Below are positions 15,498-26,058 of a stretch of DNA of 48,983 nucleotides, piece by piece; the stretch's first letter is position 1, and each line of letters begins with the position of its first letter. The notes under the pieces were generated by a model. The model made no database searches. It was not told the origin of the DNA and saw nothing but the letters and a program-made list of their open reading frames with translations. The DNA is taken from positions 1 through 48,983 of the forward strand of contig JAEUIA010000099.1 in NCBI GenBank assembly GCA_016795245.1. Reading direction: 5' to 3'. The stretch is from Planctomycetota bacterium (GTDB lineage Bacteria > Planctomycetota > UBA1135 > GCA-002686595). The position numbers were made by a program, and so were the translations under genes.

Positions 15498-18188
15498 ATG
15501 AGTTCAGAACCCGTCGAAGCGCGCTTCACCGCGTCCCGCGTCCGGAAAGACTTCCTCGATTTCTTTGCCGCACGCGGGCACAAGGTCGTGGCCAGCGGGC
15601 CTGTGTTCCCGCAGGACGATCCCACGCTCTTGTTCACGAACGCGGGGATGAACCAGTTCAAGGACGTGTTCCTCGGCACGGGTACGCGGCCCTACAAGCG
15701 CGCGGTCGACACGCAGAAGTGCATCCGCGTGTCGGGGAAGCACAACGACCTCGAAGAGGTGGGCGTCGACACGTACCACCACACCTTCTTCGAGATGCTC
15801 GGGAACTGGTCCTTCGGCGACTACTTCAAGGAAGACGCGATCCAGTGGTCGTGGGAACTGCTCACGAAGACGTGGGGCTTGGACCCGGATCGTTTATGGG
15901 TGACGGTGTTCGGCGGCGATGAAGCCGACGGCCTGCCGGCCGACGAGGATGCCGCGCGCATCTGGATCGAGAAGGCCGGCGTCCATCCCTCGCGCGTGTT
16001 GCGCTTCGGGCGCAAGGCGAACTTCTGGGAGATGGGGGACACGGGTCCGTGCGGGCCCTGCACCGAGATCCACATCGACCGCGGCGGAGCGGGCACGAAT
16101 CCGCTGGACGGCGCGGATCCGAAGATCGGCGTCAACGTCGGCAACGAACGCTTCATCGAACTCTGGAACAACGTGTTCATGGAGTTCAATCGCCTCGACG
16201 ACGGTCGTTTGACGAAGCTGCCGGCGCAGAGCGTGGACACCGGGATGGGCTTCGAGCGCATCTTGTCGGTGCTGCAGAAAAAAAACTCGAACTACGACAC
16301 GGATCTGTTCCAGCCGATCTTCAGGCGCATCGAGCATCTGACGGGTAAGCGGTACGGCTCCGGCACTTCGCAGAACGACGTCGCTTTCCGCGTGGTCGCC
16401 GACCACGTGCGCGCCGTCACGAGTGCGTTCGCCGACGGCGCCCTGCCGAGCAACGAGGGCCGCGGCTACGTGCTGCGGCGTTTGATCCGGCGTGCCTCGC
16501 GCTTCGGGCGCCAGGCGCTCGGGCAGCCCGAACCGTTCCTGTTCGAGGTCGTGCCGACGGTCGCGGAGATCCTGGGCGGGACTTTCCCCGAGATGCGCGC
16601 TCGCGAGGAGCACGTGCAGTTGCTCGTGAAGAGCGAAGAGGAGAGCTTCGGCAAGACGCTCGACCGCGGGCTCGTGTTGTTCGAGAACCTGGCGACGAAA
16701 CTCGCGCAGTCGAAGTCCGACACGATCGGCGGCGCGGAAGCGTTCGAGTTGTACGCCACCTACGGATTCCCGCAGGACCTCGTCGAACTCATGGCGCGCG
16801 AGCGCAACTTGAAGGTCGATCTGTCCGGTTGGGATCGCGCCAAGGAGGCCCACCAGGCGGCCAGCAAGGCCGAGGGCAAGTTCAAGGCCATGTTGTCGGC
16901 CGAGGCGCTCGCGAGCGTCAAGCCGACGCGCTCGACCTACCACGACGCCGGCGCGCGCGCGCACACGCTGGAGACGGAGGTCTTGTACCTCGGCAAGGCC
17001 GGGAACGACGACAAGGAGGTCGGCGTCGTGCTCGCCGAGAGTCCGTTCTACGCCGAGGGCGGCGGACAGATCGGCGACGCAGGCGTCATCACGGCCGTCG
17101 ACGGATCGTTCTCGATCCAGGTGCGCGACACGAAGCGCATGGGTGCGGTCGTCGTGCACCTCGGGACGCTGACGCAAGGCACCGCCGACGCGAAGAAGCG
17201 CGTGAAGGCCGCTGTCGACCGCGAGCGCCGCGAGCGCACGCAAAAAAATCACACCGCCACGCACCTGATGCACAAGGCGCTCAAGGAAGTCCTGGGCGCG
17301 CACGTCGCGCAGCAGGGGAGCTACGTCGGCCCTGATCGCTTGCGCTTCGACATCAGCCATCCAAAGGGCGTTTCACCGGAAGAGATCGAGCGCGTCGAGA
17401 CGCTCGTGAACCAGAAGATCGCCGAGAACGCAGCCGCCAAGACTTCGCTCGAGAAACTCGAAGCCGCCAAGGCGCGCGGCGTCATCGCGATGTTCGGCGA
17501 GAAATACGAGGACGACGTGCGCGTGCTGGACGTGGGCGGCTGGTCGCTCGAATTGTGCGGCGGCACGCACGTGAACGCGGCCGGCGACATCGGGCCGTTC
17601 GTGATCCTGTCCGAGCGCGCGGTGCAGGCCGGCGTGCGCCGCATCGAGGCGGTCACGGGGCCTGAAGCCGTCAAGTTCATCCAGGATCAACGCCGGCTGG
17701 TGCGCGACGTCGCGCAGACGCTCAAGAGTTCGGTCGAGGACATCCCCGCCCGCCTCGAACAGTTGCAGGCGCAACTCAAGGAGGCCAAGAAAAAGAGCGC
17801 CGCGAGCGCCGGCGGCGATGTGGCGGCGAGCTTCGAGAAGCTGAAAGGCCTGCTCACCGAGCGCGGCGGCGCGCACGTCGCCGTCGCCGATTTCGAGGAC
17901 CTCGATCAAGCCGGCGTGCGCGACCTCGTCGAGCGCGCGAAGACGCTGCATCCGAAGCTCGCGCTGGCGATCTTCGGCCGCGAGGAAGGCCGCGTGCCTT
18001 TCGTCATCGCCGTCCCCGGGCTGGCGCCGAAACCTCTCAACGCCGGCGCCATCGCCAAGGCCGTCAGCGCCCACCTCGGCGGCGGCGGCGGCGGACGACC
18101 GGACCTGGCGCAGGGGCAGGGTCAGAATCCCGCCGGCGTGGCGGCCGCCCTCGCCGAAGTCGAAAAAGCCTTTGCCGCCGTCTCCTAG
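15498..18188 (+). CDS. alaS: Alanine--tRNA ligase
   Basis: This 896-residue class II synthetase charges tRNA-Ala and edits mischarged Ser/Gly. The aminoacylation domain starts at TASRVRKDFLDFFAARGHK, with DDPTLLFTNAGMNQFKDVF, the YHHTFFEMLGNWSFGDYFK block and GDTGPCGPCTEIH. The tRNA-recognition part contains NEGRGYVLRRLIRRA. The editing domain has zinc ligands in NHTATHLMHKAL and the C[GG]TH motif SLELCGGTHV. A C-Ala domain with a coiled-coil (QLQAQLKEAKKKS) and a glycine-rich GGGGGGRPDLAQGQG tail completes it. Full length, with every domain present. The ATG at 15498 directly follows recA. Confidence 0.97.
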   Translation: MSSEPVEARFTASRVRKDFLDFFAARGHKVVASGPVFPQDDPTLLFTNAGMNQFKDVFLGTGTRPYKRAVDTQKCIRVSGKHNDLEEVGVDTYHHTFFEMLGNWSFGDYFKEDAIQWSWELLTKTWGLDPDRLWVTVFGGDEADGLPADEDAARIWIEKAGVHPSRVLRFGRKANFWEMGDTGPCGPCTEIHIDRGGAGTNPLDGADPKIGVNVGNERFIELWNNVFMEFNRLDDGRLTKLPAQSVDTGMGFERILSVLQKKNSNYDTDLFQPIFRRIEHLTGKRYGSGTSQNDVAFRVVADHVRAVTSAFADGALPSNEGRGYVLRRLIRRASRFGRQALGQPEPFLFEVVPTVAEILGGTFPEMRAREEHVQLLVKSEEESFGKTLDRGLVLFENLATKLAQSKSDTIGGAEAFELYATYGFPQDLVELMARERNLKVDLSGWDRAKEAHQAASKAEGKFKAMLSAEALASVKPTRSTYHDAGARAHTLETEVLYLGKAGNDDKEVGVVLAESPFYAEGGGQIGDAGVITAVDGSFSIQVRDTKRMGAVVVHLGTLTQGTADAKKRVKAAVDRERRERTQKNHTATHLMHKALKEVLGAHVAQQGSYVGPDRLRFDISHPKGVSPEEIERVETLVNQKIAENAAAKTSLEKLEAAKARGVIAMFGEKYEDDVRVLDVGGWSLELCGGTHVNAAGDIGPFVILSERAVQAGVRRIEAVTGPEAVKFIQDQRRLVRDVAQTLKSSVEDIPARLEQLQAQLKEAKKKSAASAGGDVAASFEKLKGLLTERGGAHVAVADFEDLDQAGVRDLVERAKTLHPKLALAIFGREEGRVPFVIAVPGLAPKPLNAGAIAKAVSAHLGGGGGGRPDLAQGQGQNPAGVAAALAEVEKAFAAVS

Positions 18189-18200
18189 CCGATCCTCGCG

Positions 18201-18229
18201 TTGACACCCCGCTGCCCCAGGGCTAGCAT
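18201..18229 (+). promoter_or_regulatory. Consensus sigma70-like promoter of rpmF-plsX operon
   Basis: A perfect -35 TTGACA (18201-18206) and TAGCAT (18224-18229) are separated by 17 bp, just after the alaS stop and 34 bases before rpmF. This is one of the best-matching promoters in the window and probably drives the ribosomal protein and fatty-acid genes. Confidence 0.75.
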
Positions 18230-18262
18230 CCTTGCCCTCCGAAACCGAGAAACGCCTCCGTC

Positions 18263-18466
18263 ATGCCGAATCCCAAGCGCCGTCACTCCAAGCACCGCAA
18301 GAACATCCGCCGTTCGCACCTCGCGATCACACCGGCGGGCGTGAACCACTGCGCCCGTTGCGGCGCGGCCGTCCGTTCGCACCGCGTGTGCGACAACTGC
18401 GGTCACTACGGATTCAAGAAGGGCGGCCAGGAAGGCGTCGCCGTCCTGCCGAAGGAAGAGTTCTAG
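18263..18466 (+). CDS. rpmF: 50S ribosomal protein L32
   Basis: The 67-residue basic protein starts MPNPKRRHSKHRKNIRRSH and carries the zinc-ribbon cysteine pairs CARCG and CDNCG, typical of zinc-binding L32. The order rpmF-plsX-fabH is widely conserved among bacteria and links ribosome and membrane-lipid synthesis. plsX follows after 41 bases. Confidence 0.97.
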   Translation: MPNPKRRHSKHRKNIRRSHLAITPAGVNHCARCGAAVRSHRVCDNCGHYGFKKGGQEGVAVLPKEEF

Positions 18467-18507
18467 GACCCGGTCCGCGAGAGATCGCACCCGCTTAGGA
18501 GGGGAGC

Positions 18508-19527
18508 ATGAAGGCAGCGCGCATCGCTCTCGATGTCATGGGCGGCGACAAAGCCCCCGACACCATTCTGCGCGGCGCGCTCGCGTCCGTCGAGCCCGAC
18601 GGTGCCTGGAAGATTCCGGCCGAGCGCATCCTGCTCGTCGGTGACGAAGCCGTGATCCGCGCGCGCCTCGCGGAACAAGGCGGTGATCCGGGCTTCGGAA
18701 TTCAACACGCAAGCCAGGTCATCGGCATGGGCGAATCGCCCGAAGTCGCTCTGCGCGCGAAGCGCGACTCGTCGATCTCGATCATGATCGGCGCCGCCAA
18801 GACCGACGCGGTCGGCGCGGCCGTCAGCATGGGCAACACGGGTGCCGTCGTCGGCGCGGCGACGCTCGGGCTCGGGATGTTGCCCGGAGTCTTGCGCCCC
18901 GGCATCGCGGTCACGATCGATCTCACCGGGAAGCCCCTGACCTTCATCGACATGGGGGCGCTGGCTTCACCCAAGCCCGAACACCTGCTGCAGTTCGGCG
19001 TGATGGGCAGCGTCTGGGCGCACGACGTCCTGCACCAACAGACGCCGCGCGTCGCGCTGCTCAACATCGGCGAAGAAGAGAGCAAGGGCACCGAGACGCA
19101 CAAGGCCGCCTGGAAATTGCTGAAGGGTTCGAGCCTGGACTTCGTCGGCAACCTCGAAGGCAATGATCTCTTCCAGGACAAAGCCGAAGTCATCGTCACC
19201 GACGGATTCACCGGCAACGTCGTGTTGAAGCTGATGGAAGAATTCGCCGCGTTCATGCTCAAGCTGACGCTCGGCGAAGTCGCGGCGCAGGGCGTGAAGG
19301 TCACGCCCGAGATGATCGGTCGCGTGAAGAAGCGCATCGACTACTCCGAGTACGGCGGCGCGCTGCTCCTCGGCGTCAACGGCATCGTCATCATCGGCCA
19401 CGGGCGCAGCGACGAAACCGCGGTCGCCAATGCGCTGAAACAGGCTGCGCGCGCGCTCGACGCCAAGGTCAACGACCACATCGTGAGCGGCCTGTCGAAG
19501 GCCGGCGCGGCCGGACCGGCGCGCTGA
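18508..19527 (+). CDS. plsX: Phosphate acyltransferase PlsX
   Basis: PlsX makes acyl-phosphate from acyl-ACP, the donor for PlsY in phospholipid synthesis; it is a peripheral membrane enzyme. The 339-residue protein opens with IALDVMGGDKAP, contains the AVSMGNTGAVVGAATLGLG block and FVGNLEGNDLFQDKAEVIVTDGFTGNVVLK (two adjacent motifs), and ends with the LLGVNGIVIIGHGRS segment. The start is fixed by a strong ribosome-binding site, AGGAGGGG, a few bases before ATG 18508. It lies between rpmF and fabH, the standard context. Confidence 0.96.
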   Translation: MKAARIALDVMGGDKAPDTILRGALASVEPDGAWKIPAERILLVGDEAVIRARLAEQGGDPGFGIQHASQVIGMGESPEVALRAKRDSSISIMIGAAKTDAVGAAVSMGNTGAVVGAATLGLGMLPGVLRPGIAVTIDLTGKPLTFIDMGALASPKPEHLLQFGVMGSVWAHDVLHQQTPRVALLNIGEEESKGTETHKAAWKLLKGSSLDFVGNLEGNDLFQDKAEVIVTDGFTGNVVLKLMEEFAAFMLKLTLGEVAAQGVKVTPEMIGRVKKRIDYSEYGGALLLGVNGIVIIGHGRSDETAVANALKQAARALDAKVNDHIVSGLSKAGAAGPAR

Positions 19528-19642
19528 GCCGGGTTTCGCGCCCGGGCTGGGTATCGAACCGCCCAGCCGAAGGCGCTAGGCTCGGAGCGCTGCGCGCGCC
19601 TCCTCCGCGCGAGCTTTCAGTCTTTTGGGAACCACATCCAGC

Positions 19643-20632
19643 ATGAGCACACGCGTCCGAGTCGGCCTGGCGGGAACCGGGTCCTACATCCCGGATCGGG
19701 TGGTCCCGAACGCCTACTTCGAGGCGCTCGTCGACACGTCCGACGAGTGGATCGTCCAGCGCACCGGCATCAAAGAGCGCCGTTTCAACGCGCCCGACGA
19801 AGCCACCTCCGACCTCTCGATCAAGGCCGGTTTGAAGGCCTGCGAGGCCGCGGGCGTCGATCCGAAGGACCTCGACCTGATCATCATCGGCACGCTGACG
19901 CCCGATCACCTCTTGCCGGCGTGCTCGGTGCTCGTGCAACAAGCTCTGGGCGCCACCCGCGCCGGTGCCTTCGACGTCAACGCCGCGTGCACCGGCTTCT
20001 TGACCGCGATGAACACGGCCGAGGCCTTCGTCGCCTCCGGTCGGGCGAAGCGCGTGCTCGCGATCGGCGCGGAATCGTTGTCGCGCTTCGTCGATTTCAA
20101 GGACCGCACGTCCTGCATCTTGTTCGGCGATGCGGCGGGGGCGGCCGTGTTCATGCCGCTGGAGGATTGCAAGCAGGGCGAAGTGCTGCGCACGACGCTG
20201 GGGGCCGACGGCTCGGGTTACAAGTTCATCCACATGACCGGCGGCGGGTCGCGCCTGCCGCCGACGCACGCGACCGTCGACGAGGGTGCGCACTTCATCC
20301 GCGTCGCGGGGCGCGAGACGTACCGTTTCGCCGTGCACAAGATGGCCGACACGATCGGCGAGATGCTCGCGGGCCACGACTACGAAGACCTGTGCGTCGT
20401 CGTGCCGCACCAGGTCAATCAGCGCATCATCGACGGCGCGCTCGAACGCCTCGGTTGGAACTCCGAGAAGGTCATCGTGAACATCGATCGCATCGGCAAC
20501 ACTTCGGCCGCGTCCGTGCCCGTCGCGCTCGACGAAGCCGTGCGCTCGGGCCGCATGCAAAAGGGCAAACTGGTCGTCCTCGTCGCCTTCGGCGCGGGAC
20601 TCACGTGGGGCGGCGCGCTCCTGCGCTGGTGA
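19643..20632 (+). CDS. fabH: 3-oxoacyl-ACP synthase III (FabH)
   Basis: FabH starts fatty-acid synthesis by condensing acetyl-CoA with malonyl-ACP. The catalytic triad is visible: Cys116 in NAACTGF, His256 in VPHQVNQR and Asn286 in RIGNTSAAS. The N-terminal block GTGSYIPDRVVPN and TSDEWIVQRTGIKERR are classic. The ATG at 19643 gives 329 residues; a TTG six codons upstream is less likely. No strong ribosome-binding site is present. fabD follows eight bases after the stop. Confidence 0.96.
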   Translation: MSTRVRVGLAGTGSYIPDRVVPNAYFEALVDTSDEWIVQRTGIKERRFNAPDEATSDLSIKAGLKACEAAGVDPKDLDLIIIGTLTPDHLLPACSVLVQQALGATRAGAFDVNAACTGFLTAMNTAEAFVASGRAKRVLAIGAESLSRFVDFKDRTSCILFGDAAGAAVFMPLEDCKQGEVLRTTLGADGSGYKFIHMTGGGSRLPPTHATVDEGAHFIRVAGRETYRFAVHKMADTIGEMLAGHDYEDLCVVVPHQVNQRIIDGALERLGWNSEKVIVNIDRIGNTSAASVPVALDEAVRSGRMQKGKLVVLVAFGAGLTWGGALLRW

Positions 20633-20640
20633 GCGAAGCG

Positions 20641-21573
20641 ATGAGCACACATCCCGCACTGCTGTTTCCAGGTCAAGGCGCGCAACAACCCGGCATGGGG
20701 CGCGATTGGGCGGAGCAATTCGCGGTCGCCAAGGAGACCTTCGCGCACGCCGACGAAGCGCTGGGGTTCTCACTCACCGACGCGATCTGGAATCAGGGCG
20801 AAGAAGTCAACCGCACCGACATCGCTCAACCCGGCATCTACGCGACGAGCATCGCCGTCGTTCGCGTCCTGGAAGGAAAAGGCCTCGATCGCGCGCGTGT
20901 GCCGCTCGCGGCCGGACTCTCGCTCGGCGAGTACACGGCACTCTGGTGCGCGGGTTCGCTCTCCTTCGAAGACGGCTTGCGCCTCGTGCGTCTGCGCGGC
21001 GAAGCCATGCAGGATGCGAGTGCACAGATCCCGAGTTCGATGGTCAGCCTGATGGGCGCGACCGAAGAACAAGCGCACACGCTGGCGCAAGTGGGGGCCG
21101 CGCACGGCATCTGTCAGGTCGCCAATCTCAACGCGCCCGGACAGGTGATCGTCTCGGGGGAAATCAAGGCGCTGGACGCGCTCGAAGCCGCAGCCAAGGA
21201 TCACGGCGTGCGCCGTACGCGCCGCCTCGTGGTCGCCGGGGGCTTCCACTCCGAGTGCATGCGGCCCGCAGCCGAGCGTTTGAAAGCCGCACTGAGCGAA
21301 ATCGAAATCCGCGCGCCGCGCGTGCCCTTCGTCTCCAATGTGACCGGCGCTCCGACGACCGACGTGGCCTCGATCCGGCGTCAGCTCGCCGATCAAGTGT
21401 GCGCGCCCGTCTTGTGGGAGAAGAGCATGCGCTGGGCGCTCGCGCAGGGCCTGCGCGACTACCTCGAACCCGCGCCCGGCACCGTACTCGCCGGAATCAT
21501 GGGCAAGATCGACGCCGAAGCGCGCGTGCGCTCGGCCGCCAAACCCGAGGAAGCGGCCACTGCGCTCGCGTGA
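20641..21573 (+). CDS. fabD: Malonyl-CoA:ACP transacylase (FabD)
   Basis: FabD loads malonyl groups onto acyl carrier protein. The 310-residue protein has the N-terminal LLFPGQGAQQPGMG oxyanion motif, the nucleophile Ser94 in GLSLGEYTAL, VANLNAPGQVIVSG and the catalytic His in GGFHSECM. It follows fabH by eight bases and is clearly part of the same transcript. It is followed by a short untranslated region holding a separate promoter for fabG, suggesting partly independent expression of the downstream half of the cluster. Confidence 0.96.
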   Translation: MSTHPALLFPGQGAQQPGMGRDWAEQFAVAKETFAHADEALGFSLTDAIWNQGEEVNRTDIAQPGIYATSIAVVRVLEGKGLDRARVPLAAGLSLGEYTALWCAGSLSFEDGLRLVRLRGEAMQDASAQIPSSMVSLMGATEEQAHTLAQVGAAHGICQVANLNAPGQVIVSGEIKALDALEAAAKDHGVRRTRRLVVAGGFHSECMRPAAERLKAALSEIEIRAPRVPFVSNVTGAPTTDVASIRRQLADQVCAPVLWEKSMRWALAQGLRDYLEPAPGTVLAGIMGKIDAEARVRSAAKPEEAATALA

Positions 21574-21602
21574 GGGCGTTTTTTCGCAGCCGGTTTGCCT
21601 CG

Positions 21603-21631
21603 TTGAAGGGCCCTGCGAGCACCGGTATAGT
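21603..21631 (+). promoter_or_regulatory. Sigma70-like promoter of fabG
   Basis: TTGAAG (21603-21608) and TATAGT (21626-21631) are 17 bp apart, 30 bases after the fabD stop and 42 before fabG. This internal promoter would let fabG-acpP-fabF be expressed separately from plsX-fabH-fabD. Confidence 0.65.
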
Positions 21632-21672
21632 CCGACCGATCCATTCGCCCGCGCTCGCGGGCGCATTCAAGC

Positions 21673-22434
21673 TTGACCACTGCATCCCAATCTGAGCGCT
21701 ACCTCGAAGGCAAGGTCGCCGTCGTCACGGGCGCGTCCCGCGGCATCGGCCGTGCCATCGCCGAACGCCTCGCCGCCCGCGGCGCCAAGGTCGCGTGCGT
21801 CGCCACGACCGCCGACCGCGCGTCGGAGACGGCCAGGAACTGCTCGGGACTGACGGAGGGGGCCGCGGCCTACGGGGTGGACGTGTCCTCGTCCGCCGCC
21901 GTCGCGACTCTCGTCGATCAGATTCAAAAGGAGCTGGGCGGCCTCGACATCCTGGTGAACAACGCCGGGATCACGAAGGATCAGCTCTTGTTGCGCATGA
22001 GCGAGGAGGACTTCGATCGCGTCATCGAGGTCAACCTCAAGGGCACCTGGAACTTCATGAAGAGCTCCGCGCGAGCGCTGATGAAGTCGAAGGGCCGTGT
22101 CGTCAACATCGGCTCCGTGGTCGGATTGACCGGCAACGCCGGTCAGGCCAACTACGCAGCGAGCAAGGCCGGCGTCGTCGGACTGACGAAGTCGATGGCC
22201 AAGGAACTCGCAGGCCGCGGCGTGTGCGTCAACTGCATCGCGCCGGGCTACATCGCCACCGACATGACGTCGGCGATCGATCCCAAGGCGGCCGAAGCGC
22301 TGAAGACGGAGATTCCGCTCGGGCGCATCGGCGAACCGGATGACATCGCGCGGACCGTCGAATTCCTCGTCGGGCCGGGCGGAGATTACGTGACGGGCCA
22401 GACGCTCGTGGTCGACGGAGGACTGACGCTCTGA
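21673..22434 (+). CDS. fabG: 3-oxoacyl-ACP reductase (FabG)
   Basis: This NADPH-dependent short-chain dehydrogenase performs the first reduction of each fatty-acid elongation cycle. The Rossmann signature TGASRGIG lies at about 19-26 and NNAGITKD near 95. The catalytic Ser lies in NIGSVVG, and Tyr and Lys in YAASKAG. The C-terminus ends [13 protein letters not shown], typical of FabG. It uses a TTG start at 21673, giving 253 residues with a short N-terminal extension. The cluster context makes FabG much likelier than another short-chain dehydrogenase. Confidence 0.95.
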   Translation: MTTASQSERYLEGKVAVVTGASRGIGRAIAERLAARGAKVACVATTADRASETARNCSGLTEGAAAYGVDVSSSAAVATLVDQIQKELGGLDILVNNAGITKDQLLLRMSEEDFDRVIEVNLKGTWNFMKSSARALMKSKGRVVNIGSVVGLTGNAGQANYAASKAGVVGLTKSMAKELAGRGVCVNCIAPGYIATDMTSAIDPKAAEALKTEIPLGRIGEPDDIARTVEFLVGPGGDYVTGQTLVVDGGLTL

Positions 22435-22579
22435 GGGCTCGCGCGCGCGAGCCTCGAGGCCGACAACCCTCCGATTCTTGCACAGCTTCTCCCACATCGC
22501 CTCTGCGTTCGTTACACCAACACCCGAATCCAACCCCCCGATCGCGCCCCTGTGCGCGCAACAGGACCCTTTAGGAGCC

Positions 22580-22825
22580 ATGGAAGTGACCAAACCCCCG
22601 ATCGAAGAGCGCGTGATCAAGATCGTCTGTGACCAGATGGGCACGACGCCGGACAAGATCTCGCGCGATACCTCCTTCATCAACGACCTCGGCGCCGACT
22701 CGCTCGACACCGTCGAACTGGTCATGGAGTTCGAAGACGAGTTCGAGATCTCCATCCCCGACGAAGACGCCGAGAAGATCCAGTCGGTCGGCAACGCCAT
22801 CGACTACATCACCGGCAAGTCCTGA
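22580..22825 (+). CDS. acpP: Acyl carrier protein
   Basis: The 81-residue acidic protein carries growing acyl chains on a phosphopantetheine attached to Ser41 in the [14 protein letters not shown] motif. The C-terminal helix ([20 protein letters not shown]) is also typical. ATG 22580 is preceded by AGGAG at 22573-22577, which fixes the start. It sits 145 bases after fabG and 89 before fabF, the usual placement. Confidence 0.97.
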   Translation: MEVTKPPIEERVIKIVCDQMGTTPDKISRDTSFINDLGADSLDTVELVMEFEDEFEISIPDEDAEKIQSVGNAIDYITGKS

Positions 22826-22914
22826 GCGCGGAGCCGACGAGACCGTCGCAGTCGCGGCCCGCGGGCCGCGAGCCGCCTGATCCGGACACCTGCTTCTGCC
22901 GAGATGAATAACCG

Positions 22915-24156
<1,242 letters not shown>

Positions 24157-24284
24157 GGCCCAGAACGAACGGGCTCGCGGTTTCGGCTGCATGCGTTACG
24201 ATGAAGGCCGCTCGCCCTCCGAATGCGTGCCCTGAGCACAACCTTCGGTTTCGTTCCAACTGAACTACATCTACGGAGAATCAC

Positions 24285-24629
24285 GTGCAGCGCAAATTCC
24301 AACAGCTCCTTCACCAGTACAAGGTCGAGGTGTTCCACGCGGAGCACGACAAGAAGAGCGTCGAAGAGATCTCCAACGAGTGTCTCCACCTCGCCGAGGA
24401 CGTGCTGAAGGCGAAGTACCACTACCACTTCGAGAAGATGCCTGACGCGAGCCGTGCCGAGATCATCAACATGATCAACAACTACGTGCGCGACGCGATC
24501 CTGCCGCCGCTGGTCGAAAAGCTGGTCCGCCGCCAGGTGCTCGCCGAGAAGCGGATGCTCGCCCAGCAGCACTTGCTCGAGGCGATTCTCGAGACGCTCT
24601 CCGCCGATTCGGCACCGGCGCAGCGCTGA
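24285..24629 (+). CDS. Small conserved-looking protein of unknown function
   Basis: The 114-residue protein starts at a GTG preceded by ACGGAGA. It is predicted to be almost wholly alpha-helical, with charged amphipathic segments (HQYKVEVFHAEHDKKSVEEI, EDVLKAKYHYHFEKM, EKLVRRQVLAEKRMLAQQ) and no membrane segment or signal. Composition is acidic/basic balanced with several His and Tyr, unlike the Arg/Ser-rich chance frames, which supports it being real. It lies between fabF and the UAP1-like gene, 22 bases before the latter, and is probably co-transcribed with it. I do not recognise the family. Confidence 0.72.
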   Translation: MQRKFQQLLHQYKVEVFHAEHDKKSVEEISNECLHLAEDVLKAKYHYHFEKMPDASRAEIINMINNYVRDAILPPLVEKLVRRQVLAEKRMLAQQHLLEAILETLSADSAPAQR

Positions 24630-24651
24630 CGCCGCACCCCAGATCCAGCCC

Positions 24652-26058
24652 GTGACGACCGTCGAGAGCGAGGCTCTCCTGCGCGCGCGCTGGGAGCGTG
24701 CGGGACAGGGACAGGTGTTCCGCTTCTGGCCGCAGCTCGCGGATCTGGAACGAGCACGCCTGTCCCGAACGCTCCTCTCGATCGATCTCGATCTCGTCCA
24801 CCGGCTCGCGGCCCTCGCGCGCGACTCCCAGACCGCCGTCGCGTCGCCGCGCTTCGAGCCGCCCGAGGTGTTCACCCTGCGCACCCGCCAGGCGGAGCCC
24901 GCGCGCGTGGCAGCGGCACGTGCGCGCGGCGCAACGCTTTTGCGCGACGGCCGCGTCGGTTACCTGCTGGTCGCCGGCGGACAGGCTTCGCGCCTCGGGT
25001 ACGACGGACCCAAGGGTGCTTTTCCTGTCGGTCCGGTCAGCGGTCGCAGTCTGTTCGAGATCTTCGCCCGGCGACTGATCGCGGCCCGCGAGCGCTACGG
25101 CGCGCGACCGCTGTGGTACGTGATGACCTCGATCGGCAACGACGGCGAGACGCGCGCCTTTTTCGAGCGCCACCGTTTCTTCGGGCTGGCGCGCGACGAC
25201 GTGTTCTTCTTCACGCAGGCGATGCTGCCCGCGCTCGATGCCGACGGCCGCGTGTTGATGGCGGCGCCCGACGCGCCGTTCCTGGCGCCCAACGGTCACG
25301 GCGGAACGCTCATGGCGCTGCGCGATTCAGGCGCGCTGGAGCATGCGCGCGACCACGGCGTCGAGGTGTTCTCGTATTTCCAGGTCGACAACCCGCTGGC
25401 GGCGCCGGCCGACACGCTGTTCTTGGGGCTGCACGCGGAAGCTCGTGCACAGATGTCGAGCAAGGTGGTCGTGAAGCGCGACGCGGAGGAAAAGGTCGGC
25501 GTCCTGGGCCGCGTCGACGGCAAACTTTCGTGCATCGAATACTCGGATCTGCCGCCAGAGTTGCGCAATGCGCGCGACGCGCAGTCGCAACTCGTGTTCG
25601 GTGCCGGAAACATCGCCGTCCATGCCATCGATCGCGCCTTCGTCGAGCGACTGACGGACGGTGGCCTGCAACTGCCCTGGCACGTCGCCCGGAAGTCGAT
25701 TCCCGCACTCGACGCGCTGGGAGCGGCTTGTGAGGTGCCGGGCTACAAGTTCGAGACCTTCGTCTTCGACGCGCTGGCCTTCGTCGAGCGCAGCGTGACG
25801 CTCGAAGTCGATCGTGCCGTCGAGTTCAGCCCGGTGAAGAACAAATCCGGCGACGACTCTCCCAAGACGGCGCGTTCTGCGCAGTGCAACCTGCACGCTG
25901 CCTGGGTGCGCGCAGCGGGTCGCACGCTGCCGGCGCCCGACGAACACGGGGACGTACCCGTCGAGATCGATCCGTGCCTCGCGGAGGACGCCGAGACGTT
26001 TCGCGCGCGCGCGCCGGCAGCGCCCGCAGTCAGCACGCAAGGACACTTCTGGTCATGA
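24652..26058 (+). CDS. UDP-N-acetylhexosamine pyrophosphorylase (UAP1-like, UDPGP family)
   Basis: This enzyme family couples UTP with a sugar-1-phosphate, usually GlcNAc-1-P, to give a UDP-sugar and pyrophosphate. The uridylyltransferase signature reads LLVAGGQASRLGYDGPKGAF (about 104-123). APNGHGGTLMAL, YKFETFVFDAL and EFSPVKNKSGDDSPKTAR match blocks of the eukaryotic UAP1 group rather than bacterial GlmU. The GTG start gives 468 residues. Its stop overlaps the ddl start (ATGA), and ddl and dapB follow with overlaps, which suggests that it supplies UDP-GlcNAc to wall synthesis. The exact sugar is inferred. Confidence 0.82.
   Translation: MTTVESEALLRARWERAGQGQVFRFWPQLADLERARLSRTLLSIDLDLVHRLAALARDSQTAVASPRFEPPEVFTLRTRQAEPARVAAARARGATLLRDGRVGYLLVAGGQASRLGYDGPKGAFPVGPVSGRSLFEIFARRLIAARERYGARPLWYVMTSIGNDGETRAFFERHRFFGLARDDVFFFTQAMLPALDADGRVLMAAPDAPFLAPNGHGGTLMALRDSGALEHARDHGVEVFSYFQVDNPLAAPADTLFLGLHAEARAQMSSKVVVKRDAEEKVGVLGRVDGKLSCIEYSDLPPELRNARDAQSQLVFGAGNIAVHAIDRAFVERLTDGGLQLPWHVARKSIPALDALGAACEVPGYKFETFVFDALAFVERSVTLEVDRAVEFSPVKNKSGDDSPKTARSAQCNLHAAWVRAAGRTLPAPDEHGDVPVEIDPCLAEDAETFRARAPAAPAVSTQGHFWS

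Noticed and set aside
14952..18188. Very long open frame of about 1,080 codons
   Set aside because: Only the part from 15498 is AlaS; the earlier part is the wrong frame of recA. The same holds for 6521-9970, where pmbA is joined to wrong-frame tldD and smpB sequence.
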